DNA of 64,000 bases from Brienomyrus brachyistius (Eukaryota > Chordata > Actinopteri > Osteoglossiformes > Mormyridae). Shown here piece by piece: positions 49,901 through 60,100 of the stretch (position 1 is its first letter; every line of letters begins with the position of its first letter). Location of the stretch: positions 11,953,642 to 12,017,641 of the forward strand of contig NC_064548.1 in NCBI RefSeq assembly GCF_023856365.1. Reading direction: 5' to 3'. The notes below the pieces were generated by a model. It saw only the letters and a program-made list of their open reading frames with translations. It was not told the DNA's origin and searched no databases. A program made the position numbers and the translations under genes.

Positions 49901-51907
49901 CCTAAAAAGACAGCCCAACTCAACACTTAGGTGGTAGAACAACTAAAAAGCTTAAATAAATCTTTAAGAAGATCCATTCAATGACATATTTACCATGCCA
50001 CAGCTCTGTTACTTTGCTGTTCACAAAACGCATCGCAAACTTGGCCAAGCTCTCCTTTGATCGGTTTCCAAAGTACCTCTCTGCCTTCTGCTGAAGGACG
50101 ACACCATCATTCTAATACCGGATCACATGGCAGGTCACGTGATCGTTCACACTTACCGTTCCTTCTTTGAAAACAAGGAGCGTCGGATAACTTCTGACGC
50201 CGTTGCTGTGACACAGGACTTTGCTGTCCTCGCAGTTCACAACCCCAATCCTTACCAGCCCGTCCATCTCCTTGGCAAACTCTCTCCACTGACAAGGAAA
50301 CAGTCATTGAACAGACACTGAATACCACTCAGTTCCTGTGCATTAAGCTATACTAAACGTCAGCACTAATGGTGTCTGTCTCTTGACGGACACGGGACAA
50401 CGCTGCCGTAGATCTGGCGTCGCTCACAGTAGTTTCACTACCCTTCCCAAATCTTGGTCCCTCACATCCTGACCCAACCTGATCGGTTTTAACAATCTGG
50501 CCTAAACTTGTGCTAAAACCCAAACTTAGCCACATTGTCATGCAGTCATCCTGTTGACTTTTTATGCATTTCATATTCTTTATAAATGTCTCACTAGTGT
50601 TTCCAAGGATACCGACGAAATAGGCATAACTGGGACCCCAACTGTCACCGACTTTGCTTTGACCATTTTCCGAGCTGGATTAATATTTTGTACGCTAAAA
50701 TGCTTACTGTAAATGTTTATTTAATATTAGCCGGTCAATCGGTTTACATTGACAAATGACAAATGACTTGGATGCAGATATTACTCAGGAACTGGGATAA
50801 AACTTCAGCATCTTACTGTGGGAGCCAAGTCGTGGCAGTGAGGACAGCGGGGGAGGTAGAAATTCACAAACCACAGCTCTCCAGAGTTCACTGTGGCATC
50901 TGTCGAGAGAACAGTGAACAGCGCTGATTCTTAATGGCAGATTCATACCTGCTTTCTATGCTAGAATTTCACTAATGCATTCAGATCAACCCGAAATTGA
51001 CAAGGCGTTTTCAAAATGAACGAGGCTGAATTTCTCAGCATTCTCCTCTAGTGGTGTCCAAACAAAAGCTTCCTGAAATAAGTGACCCCTCAGGTACCAT
51101 GGTAACAAGCTGTACTAAAGATTACTGGAGATTTCAGAACCTCAGTAATGGGGGGGGGGGGGGGGGATCACTTACCAAATTCTCTGCTGTCTAAAGTAAT
51201 TACCTCAAGGTCGTCATCATAGATGCCTTTTGGAACAGAATGTGTTACAATTAGTACATATAAAGTCAGGCAAATAATTCATTACTTTAATACTTTTAAA
51301 TTAAAACGTCATAAAACACATGACATTGTATCTTTTTGCTTTAAGAACTATGAATATACTTTTCTCACATCTTTCTCCTTTTGTTGGCTTATATTTCTGA
51401 TTCAATAGTTATAATTTCTTTTATTACATCTCCAAGGCACATTACATACCAAAGTCATTCCTGTAAAAATCATATGTTTCATATCCACTGCTGTGGTTGC
51501 TCTCTTCCAGTCCCTTCTCTCCAAATCTTTCATAGTTCATCCTCAGATCGTCATCCTTTAATACCTCATACACCTGACTAGCCTTATGGAATCTGTCATA
51601 GGCATCTTGGTCGTTCTGGGAGGGAGTGAAAGTGCATTAGACCGAGCATATTGTATATAGACTTGAAATGCAATGGTGACACACTCACTGGGTTTTTATC
51701 AGGGTGCATGGCCAGAGCGAGCTTCTTAAAAGCCCGTCTAATATCTCTGGTGGATGCCTCTCTGGAAACTCCCAGGAACGCATAATAATTTTCAGCTACG
51801 GAGATGGAAGCTGCCAGAAACGTTATGGCCAATAAGCCCAGCCACGTTTTAAAGCGAGACATTCCGGTCACTTGAGCCTTCGTGTCGCCTTGGAGGAGCT
51901 GCATCAT
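43903..51907 (-). CDS. dnajc10: dnajc10 (ERdj5), ER DnaJ-thioredoxin reductase, complete
   Basis: This ER-lumen co-chaperone recruits BiP through its J domain and reduces disulfides during ER-associated degradation. Coding exons, in transcript order: 51689-51907, 51450-51615, 51176-51226, 50817-50899, 50157-50288, 49994-50090, 49824-49901, 49614-49657, 49311-49442, 49001-49090, 48793-48903, 48003-48117, 47790-47917, 47062-47178, 46355-46456, 46101-46256, 45416-45549, 45233-45286, 44887-45034, 44475-44597, 44243-44356, 43903-43914. All are GT-AG with consistent phase. The likely start is the ATG at 51862 (MSRFKTW, then a hydrophobic signal peptide), giving 786 residues; the frame is open to MMQ at 51907. 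Human has 793. In 786-residue numbering: HPD of the J domain at 53-55; active sites CPHC 149-152, CLPC 469-472, CQHC 577-580 and CVPC 689-692; two redox-inactive thioredoxin-like domains between the first two; KDEL 783-786. The last coding exon holds only DEL and the stop. No AATAAA is obvious downstream. Confidence 0.95.
44666..44838 (-). repeat. SINE family B copy in dnajc10 intron
   Basis: The plus strand begins TTTTATCCAAAGCAACATGC, continues through GGGTTAAGAGCCTCGTTCAA and GGGATTCAAACCCAAGACCT, and ends at the tRNA-like head near CTGAGTCACATGCTACC. It is the reverse orientation of the element at 28079. An internal T10A5 run interrupts it. Confidence 0.6.
45608..45767 (-). repeat. SINE family B copy in dnajc10 intron
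   Basis: Diagnostic strings are GGTTAAGGGGCTCACTCAGG, CTGGGACTTAAGCCAGCAAC and CCCGTTGAGCCACACAGCAC. It is oriented minus and degenerate. It lies directly upstream (in transcript sense) of the exon at 45416-45549. Confidence 0.6.
45928..45951. repeat. (GACA)n microsatellite
   Basis: About six GACA/CAGA tetranucleotide units lie in a dnajc10 intron next to the SINE copy. Confidence 0.8.
47239..47382. mobile_element. hAT-like MITE, sister of the 35910 element
   Basis: The right end GGATTGGGAAACACTA is the reverse complement of a TAGTGTTTCCCAATCC terminus. The left end GAGTTTACAATCCTGTCCTT is an eroded version of it, and both continue into GGGGACC/GGGTCCC. It lies in a dnajc10 intron. A fragment of a SINE head (GCAGATGCTTTTGTCCAAAG) abuts it at about 47388. 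Confidence 0.55.
48383..48516 (-). repeat. SINE family B copy in dnajc10 intron
   Basis: The plus strand shows GCAGGGTCAGACAGTCCCTG, GGGTTAAGGGCCTTGCTTAA and CTGCTGAGCCACACACTGCC, the reverse of a family B SINE. The B-box region is diverged and the copy is truncated. Confidence 0.6.
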
Positions 51908-52531
51908 AAGAAATCACTGCAAGGTCCTTCACCGCGTCGGAGACCCTAGCGTAGGAAAACGTGACAAAAACACAAGTAAAGCAAGCGATTATACACAAGT
52001 GGATGTTACATTAATTGTCATCGGCATGTAAATACAAATATAAGATGGTAACATTTTATTTAGTTAATAATGATGGAGATCTTCGGACTGGGAGCAAACA
52101 ATTACACAGAGGCAACTGTTACTTTCGAAATTGTCGGCAAAAGCGATATTAACTAATATTGCTACAATCTTACCGGAAATCCTACTTTGTAAAACTATTC
52201 TGGTTATGCACAGGTTGAATGGAGAAAAGTAGCAGGCAAACAAAAGTTTCTTTGTTCCACATAAACGCCTTTCAGAATGTACCGAAAGTGACGAGAAATT
52301 AAAACCCGCTGTAAACAATTATTAAATCAAGAAGCTGGCCTTCAGATTTACAAAACAAATTTCAGATTTCCATAACCATTTCTCTAAATGACGCAGATAG
52401 TTTGAAGCAGTAGTAATGAAACCGCTCGTTAGCCTGGAGAAACGTAGGGACGCTGTCACGTTCTTCTCAGCCAATCACTAAAGCCAGCCACTGTGAAAGC
52501 GTGGTCATCTAAACCCTTTAGAAATTATGTT

Positions 52532-52614
52532 AACATAATATAATATAATATAATATAATATAATATAATATAATATAATATAATATAATAGAATAGAATA
52601 GAATAGAATAGAAT
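52532..52614. repeat. (TAATA)n/(GAATA)n pentanucleotide microsatellite
   Basis: A run of about a dozen TAATA units changes abruptly to GAATA units. The array lies between the divergent starts of dnajc10 and nup35. Confidence 0.95.
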
Positions 52615-52845
52615 GACTGGTGGATTCAATTCGACGACATTTTTACCCATGTATTCCATAGCTCTAGCTTGCAAAAGAAGTAACTAAAAAGTTAGATATG
52701 AAGTAGATATTATTGTAGATGTCAACAGTTTAAGGACTTTATGTTTGGTTCATAGTAGGAAAGTTTGTGTTCATGCTAAAATAACCCAATGTGACACAGG
52801 CACGCGGCGCGCGGAACCGGTTAATGAGCCACTGCATCCGCTGGG

Positions 52846-52853
52846 TGACGTCA
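52846..52853. promoter_or_regulatory. consensus CRE (TGACGTCA)
   Basis: A full palindromic cAMP-response element, bound by CREB/ATF proteins, lies about 160 bp upstream of the nup35 ATG in CpG-rich sequence. An ETS-like TTTCCTG follows immediately. Function is inferred from the motif. Confidence 0.5.
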
Positions 52854-53014
52854 TTTCCTGAATCCTCTGCGCCGTTGCCGGCCACGCTATTTCCGCCACT
52901 TTTTGAAAAGCCAACTAACTCTGCTCTCATTTATATATACTTGTTTTTGCTGATCTTCCACAGCGTTCCCAGGAGGGTTCTGGATACGTTTATCAGTAAC
53001 GGAGGCCGGTGGAA

Positions 53015-56000
53015 ATGGAGTTTCAAGGTCAGTCTTTTCATCATTTACACAGCTGTGAATAAAACAGTGCTGACTCTTGCAGGCTAGTCGGCTGGAAGAA
53101 AAGGCACAGCAGTCGTTAATTAGATGCCTGCTAGTTAACTTTAGCGATGAATAAAATTCGAGAAAAATATGTAATCTTGCTCTTAAAATGGGACACAATG
53201 TTTGCGTGATGCTTTTGAATATACAGTGCCGTGGTTGTTCGCTTCACGCCAGTCTCGGCGGCGAGATCGACCCGGCGCTTCTTTAGTGCGGCTTTAAAAG
53301 GCGTCGGCGCGTTCTGCGCCGCTTTCAGGGCGCGCGCGTATCGGCGGACCCACGAGCCCCGCTTCCCGGGATGTTACACGCCTTTGCGCGGCCCTCGGGA
53401 CTCGCTCCGCTTTCCTGTCCGTGTCAGGAAAAAAATTCTGCACTACGACATTGTTTACTTTCTTTGTCCTGGTACCTGGTACAGAACCGATGACGCTCGG
53501 CTCCCCCACTTCTCCCAAACCTGGGCCCGGCGCCCAGTTCTTGCCTGGGTTTCTGATGGGAGACCTGCCAGCTCCTGTTACTCCCCAGCCTCGGACGTTT
53601 GCTGGAGCAGGGGGCGGGATGGAAGTGCGCTCTCCTCTCTTGGCAGGTGAGGTTGATGGTGTAATGTTCTAGATATGCCGTAGTTCTACGTGCCTGTAAG
53701 CAAACAGTATACTGCATTGTGAATTCTATTTGCCTGTCTTTGGTTTCAAAATATGCTTCTTTTTTGATGTTTAGATACATTTTTTTTTAATCATGGGGGT
53801 GGAACACTTGTTTCCATAGTGATTATTAATCTCTGGCCTAGTACTGCTTTAATAGTGCCCAGCTAACAGTATTGAATAGTGACTGATCTGTGTTCTGTAT
53901 TGAGAAGCTGCTCAACCATTCAATTAATTTGCTGTTATGCATATGTTCGGTAAAAGTTTTTTTCTGTTTTAATTGTCGTGAAGTCCTTCTGCCTCCTGGT
54001 TGTGACAAAAAGGGCCTGACCTGGGAAAAGCTTCTGGGCCTAATTAGCCGCACTTTAGGCCCCACATCTCTGGCCAGCATCTGGATGTTTCCCTCTAGCA
54101 TGAATTTGCCGCCCCGTGACCACTGCTGGATTGAGAACTGTGATACTCTGTGTAATAGTCTTCAAATGTGAATATTAGCCGTATCTTATGAACAGGAAGT
54201 TCTCGCTCTGGGGAGGATTGTCCCAGTGAATAACAGGAACCTAGATGTCCGAACAGCTATTTAGAGTTGCACAATATCACATGGCGATTATAAGGCGCAT
54301 GGGCAATATTCACCAGGGCTTCAGATGACGGGCGTAACCATCTCCGGACGCAGGCTTTTCACTACCATGCGGACATTTAGTTATTTACTTTAGAGCGTCT
54401 CAGTACATGCCTCATTATTATTTTAGGTGCCCTACTAATCTGCTTACCAAATTGTGGCCGTTGGTAAATGTCTAGATAGTAGCGAAAATCTGGCGTCTGG
54501 ATAAATGTGTGAAGCCTTGGTGATTATTGTGCGTGAGCCATAAAATCGCAATTAAATCGCGATGTGGTGTCGCGCAGCCCCATTCTCCTATGTGTTGCTG
54601 GTTGACTTTGGAGGTTTCCTGTACCTCGGGGTTTTAATGCTGGCCATGTTAGCCGTGTCTGTCTTAGCAGTGTGGCCCACAAGGACCATGGCTCCCACTG
54701 GAGATGTTTGTCAGACCTCAAGGTCATCGTTTCATTAGAACAGTTTTGAGAACCTATATATGGTAAAATGTCCTAACTTTGTTACGCAATAAGGAATTTG
54801 GGTTAGTGAGCGTACCTCCTTTGTTTTCTTGACAGTGGGATCAGCCCCGCAGCCGGTGGTCCCCACACCTAAAGATAAGAGTGGGGCCCCTCCTGTGAGA
54901 AGCATCTACGATGACCTGGCTGGGCCTGGGGTCGGGTTGTCCCCACTGAGCTCCCGTAAGCAGGTAAGCGCATGCCTTTGCTGGGCCTCAGCCTGGTGCT
55001 CACCAGATGGAATGTTACCACATACATATCCGACTCTCTCCCCCAGCCTTTCTCCATGATGCAGACACCACTGTCCGGTTTGATGGCCACCACACCAGGG
55101 ACATGTGAGTCAGTGTGTGCGTGCGTGTGTGTGTGTGTACGTGTGTACACACATATATATACACACAAACAAATAGTTTATTTTCTAATAAACACCTTAC
55201 CTCTCCCGCCTGCATATTTGCAGGGAATAATGCTTTATTAATCTCTCCGCCAGCTTCCAGCGTGTTTAGTCCTGCAAGCTTAGTGCAGCAGAGGAAATCG
55301 ACACTCTCGCCAGCACAAGCTGATCCCTTTTACACGCAAGGGGAAGCCCTATCCTCGGAGGACCAGCTGGACGAAACGTGGGTCACAGTTTTTGGGTAAG
55401 TTCGTGCCTGTCTCTTATAAACAACTGAAAAAAGCTTTCGCTCCATGTTTTGCACAAGCAGTGTGAGCCATTTGACTTTGTTTTATTCTCCCCGTAGGTT
55501 TCCACCCGCGTCCGCTTCCTACATCCTCCTGCAGTTTGCACAGTACGGCAATATATTAAAGCACGTGGTAAGAACTTATATCGCAAGAGACTAGAGGATG
55601 AACGTGTCAATATTTCTTTTAAATTTGTGAGAAATTAGCTATGCATGTTAGATTGGTCTTGATGGTTAAATTTCCCAACCCAAAACAGATGTCCAACACC
55701 GGCAACTGGATGCACATTCAGTATCAGTCCAAGCTGCAGGCTAGAAAGGCGCTTAGTAAGGATGGGAAAATCTTCGGCGAGGCGATCATGATCGGGGTCA
55801 AGCCCTGTATAGACAAGGTACGCTGAGATCACACGCGAAGATCTCCGTCCCCTAGCCTGCTGCGGGGTTCCTGCATGCTGATGAAACCTTCCGAAAGGAC
55901 AAGGCCTATTTTTTTACACTATTAAAAGTTTAATTTTATCTTGGTGGCGGATGGCAGGATTAGTGGAGTAGATCTTCTTTCTTTATTGGGCTTTTCGCTG

Positions 56001-56576
56001 GGAACTTAGAGAAGCAAAATGCTGGATAGGGTTTGTCTCGCTGGGATTCTTGCATTTTTAATACTGGCCCCATCCTCCCTCCCTCCACCTGCACAGAATG
56101 TGACGGAGAGCTCAGAGAAAGCCGCCTCCTCCTCCAGCTCGGTGTTCACCCCTCCGGTGAAGGCGGCTGGCACTCCCAGCATGCCTGTCTCCACACCTCG
56201 TCCTGCCATGAGGCCCCTCAGTGCAGCTTACAAGGTCTCCAGCAGCGACTACCAGGTAAATTTGCAGCTAGTGGGAAGACTTGTGAAAAACAGGGGGCAG
56301 TGCCGTCTTGTGTACAAGGGCGCCCATTGCCATCTTGACTTTACGGGTAATACGTCTACACAGGTGCTACTTGCATCCAAGAAGCCGCTGGTTCTGGGAG
56401 GTGGGCGGTAGCTTGCATGAATATCAGCCTTTATCTAGCATGTGTCTGGCTAATAATAACCTGCTAAGTTGGTAATAAGCCAGTTTTTTCGTTAACAGGT
56501 GATTTCGGACAAGCAGACGCCCAAGAAAGATGACGGTTTCGTCACCAAAGCCATGGAGTACATGTTTGGCTGGTGA
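53015..56576 (+). CDS. nup35: nup35 (Nup53), nuclear pore complex protein, complete
   Basis: This scaffold nucleoporin binds Nup93, Nup205 and Nup155 and the nuclear membrane. Coding exons are 53015-53027, 53485-53646, 54836-54963, 55047-55104, 55224-55395, 55498-55567, 55689-55817, 56097-56255 and 56499-56576. All are GT-AG and phases agree. They join to 322 codons plus TGA; human has 326. The first coding exon is only 13 nt (MEFQ plus one base) and splices to [14 protein letters not shown]. Conserved blocks follow: [33 protein letters not shown], then the RRM-like dimerisation (MPPN) domain at about residues 170-244 (TWVTVFGFPP to [11 protein letters not shown]). The C-terminal amphipathic end is [10 protein letters not shown], known in the family for membrane binding. 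Exon 5 has two in-frame acceptors 30 nt apart (55224 or 55254). The human N-terminus is longer, so the first exon is the least certain part. Confidence 0.95.
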
Positions 56577-57169
56577 AGCTGTTCGCCTTCTCCCCGCTCC
56601 GGAAAGAGGATGATGGAACTCGGTGACTAGTAACGCCCGCGGATCACGTGACACGCTAGCTCAGTCCTGGCGGTCTCCAATGTCTGTCACCTAAGCCTGT
56701 CATAGACGCACCCTGTAAATTATATGCACTTTATGATTGTCAGGAACATACATACTCTACTGGATGTGGGTAATTAATCCATTTTATGGTTTAAAAATTT
56801 AGGGTGCTTAAAGGACTTGGGAGACACTATATGCAGTGTGAACGTCAGCGAGTTGGCGGTCCCGTGCGACACTGAGTTCCTGCAAAGAATTATGTTTTTC
56901 TGCTAAACGGTGGTTCTGAAACTCAGGCTGGTGAGGATTATGTGCGTTATGACTTGAATGAGTCAGAGAGATGAATTTTAAAAGCACTTTCACAGAGTGC
57001 GACTTTTAAAGTTTTGCTTACACCTGTAACATTGCTGTTGAAACTTTCGTAACTTTTTTTCCTTTGTGTGAGAGACCTTGTGTGATGATTTCTTACTCGC
57101 CGTGTATCTTCCTGACATTGTTCAGTCCTTCCCAACAGATACAGAGAACACTCTTTGTGTTATGTATGT

Positions 57170-57175
57170 AATAAA
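57170..57175 (+). terminator. poly(A) signal AATAAA, nup35
   Basis: The canonical hexamer lies about 595 nt after the nup35 stop, in AT-rich sequence followed by a TGTG-containing stretch near 57195 that would serve as a GU-rich downstream element. Confidence 0.65.
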
Positions 57176-57180
57176 TACAG

Positions 57181-60100
57181 TATTATTATTACAGTGTGGA
57201 GTTTACTGCTGCAATACAGAGTTTGACATTTGTTATTATACACTTATTGTTCCATAGGGCTGCTGGAGATGATTCCGAGTTTGCAAAACAAATAATGAAA
57301 ATACTAGAAAGCACTTGTATTGTGATGAGATTTGCATTACATATCCAGTGAATTATATCACTGAAAACTATTAGAAATGCTTTGATGCAGTACATCCAGC
57401 CAAACAGTTACGATGACTACGTACCCATTCCAATAAAGGCCGTCTCTCAATTATGGGGACCAGATTAAGGTGTTTCAGAGTCTGTTTAAGATAATGCACA
57501 TCACAGCAGTTCCCACAATAATGAGTAAAGCTTGCCTGCCTTGTGATGTGTCAGTAAAAATTTGGTTTCTGTTTCAGCAATTCCAGCATTTTGCTTTAGA
57601 AGCACCAGCTGTTCTGTACTCGTAAGTGAAATGGCCCCCTGTTTGACTGCCAAACAAACCGTTATGCATCCCTGTATGTGAATATTTCAGAGGAAGGTCG
57701 GGAAGGCTTGTCCCGGGGTTTTCTGTTATATCCCTGTAGCTGACGCTCGACACGTCCAGCCCCGAAGGTCATGGAGACCCCGTCACCCGAGACCGATAGT
57801 GCAGGAGACGCTAGGTCACCAGCTATGTAATATGCTTTTTGGGGCTGGCAGAGGGGTGTGGATGCAATACATCTTGATTAACTGCGATTTTCTCGGAGGG
57901 TAATAGGTGACATGACCTTGATGCAAGTGATTGTGAACTTGTTTCATGCAGTATCTATAAAGGAACATCTTCTGTTGCCTATGTGTGGACTGGGCTGATT
58001 GCTATAAGATGCTAATTATTAATGTTTCATGTTTAACCTTTCGAACCAATATTTCTGATGCAATGTGGAATTTAAACAGGGAAACTGTTTCCTGAGCTTT
58101 CGTTATTTATCTCTCTGCCGTTTTGCCTAATGGGTACCTATGTACCTGGGTAGGCTTTGTCGTGACCTGTATTATTAGCGACTCTGATTTAGTCTTAAAG
58201 TTGCCAGCAGAGGGCAGCATTTTATTTCATTATTCATAGGCTCGAACGTCGTGTTTGAATCTGCTTGAACTGCATTGTGCAAATGATCATCAATCATGCA
58301 TACACTGCGGTGATTATGTTGCGAGAGGGTGAACTCCTCTTTTTTTTTATAAGTAATTAAAAAAAAAAGCATACGGCACTGGGTCAAACACATGTATACT
58401 TTTAACAAAACTCGTTAGGTTCAATTAAAAACAGGGGTGAAAGAGGGTTTAAAAAGTAATGCAACAGGCAGCTGCTGCCATAACAGATTTGCCATGTACC
58501 TCCCTGGACCCCCGCATGCTACTGGAGATTGCCTGTCATTTCTGTTTATTAATTATATTTTAGGTTAATTCTGCGCCCTTACCCCGGCGCTACGGAATGA
58601 AAGTTAAATCCGCGTGGCTTCCATGCGGAGGGCAGTGAGTCGAAGGCGAAGATAATTACTCATGAAGCAGGGGGGTGAAAGAGCAAATTTAATCGTGGAG
58701 ACAGACACCGTTAGAGAAACCAGCAATTAGAGAAACCGAATCTACGATGCAGAAACCAAAGTTTACTATCCAGATGCACTTTAAGGAGGAAGAGAAACAG
58801 TCATATTGAATTTGAGTTGATTTACAGACGCAAGCCTGTGCTTCCTTAAGCTATATATAGATTACAGATGTCAATTAGTACCTGTACAGTTGGTGATCTG
58901 GGAAAATTGCATTTGACAAATCATCTTTGCATCCGTTTTGACTTTTTCCCTGTTATTGAATCAAGCTGTGCTATAATAATGGTCACCGTTGTATATTTGC
59001 CCGTGTAGCGGAAGCAGAAAGATACAGGCATCGCCGTGCAATCTTTAATTTCTTTCTGTTTGAAAGACAGGCAATGATGAATTAAAAACAGAGGGAAGCA
59101 TCTTAGGCCCAGGTGGAATATATCAACCGTGTGACATTTCCGAATTATTTCACATTTGCGATAGTGCTGAATGTGGGATTAGAATATTGCCGGGGCTCTT
59201 GTTTTTCATTAAAACTTTGTCTTGCTCTAGGTCTGGAAATGAATGCGGCTCGAGTGAAAACGGGTCCAAACGGATGGAGGTGACAGGGCTCTCTCAGAAT
59301 CAAATCTAAAAACGGTGTACCTTTCAGCTGTGGAAATAGAGGCGGCGAGACCAGCCTGCGGCAGCGCCGTACGGCGCGAGGTACCGATTCACGGAACCGC
59401 GTGAGTCCTTCCAGCGCGTGGGCTTTCCAGCCTCTATTCTGCTGCTGATATCCCGATTGAGATTAATCTCAATATTTAGTAGGCTTACCGGGCTTAACGC
59501 GCTTAATGTGCCTCCGTTTTTCTCCGTTAATAAAATATCAAAGCCTTATTTTAGTCATGTTGATTTCAGTTTTTAATTATCTGCAGGCAGCAGTAAAACA
59601 CTGGCATACGTTTCTTTAATACGTCTCTTTCTCGTCCTTAATGTGCGTGTGTGTGCCCGCACAGTTAGGCACGCTAATTAGCCTGCATGGTCTGTAGTGT
59701 GTGCCTGTGTGCGTGCAGACCCTACAATGGTCCGGCACCTTATCCAGGCCGTTCCCCTGCCCTAAGCTGCCCGAGACTGGCTGCCGACCTCCTCCTTATA
59801 ACCTTGTCCTGGATATGAAGCGGGACGATGGATGGATAGGTATCCAGTCCTGAAGGCGCGTGCAGTGCAGTGTGTGCCTCCCTGAGCCAGGATACTGCCG
59901 CTCTGCCCTGATTTAAAATAAGACCCTTTCTTGATTTCAAGAACAAGCCCCAAACTCCGCAGAGCATCAACCTGAGCCTTAACCTGCAGGTATTGTTTGC
60001 TGTGCTATTTTCATAAGCTTTTGAAGGAAAGTCTGAATCTCAGCTAGGTTTTCACTTATGACATGTATTTAAGTTACAGGCACAAATATTGCTGAGAAAA

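Larger units (their letters stand above)
51908..53014. promoter_or_regulatory. head-to-head promoter region of dnajc10 and nup35
   Basis: This 1.1-kb gap lies between divergent start codons. On the nup35 side it becomes CpG-rich (CACGCGGCGCGCGG at 52801-52814) and carries a full CRE (TGACGTCA) at 52846-52853 followed by an ETS-like TTTCCTG. A CCAAT box lies at 52471-52475 with a CACGTT 12-17 bp upstream of it. An AATAT/GAATA microsatellite sits between them. Start sites are not visible. Confidence 0.55.

Noticed and set aside
52451..52480. ER-stress response element (CCAAT-N9-CCACG) for dnajc10
   Set aside because: A CCAAT and a CACG are both present, but in the wrong order and orientation for ERSE. 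I see no exact ERSE or UPRE in the interval.
1290..56576. U12-type (minor) introns
   Set aside because: I checked the donors of all modelled introns and none begins with the ATATCC or GTATCC consensus. All fit U2-type GT-AG introns.
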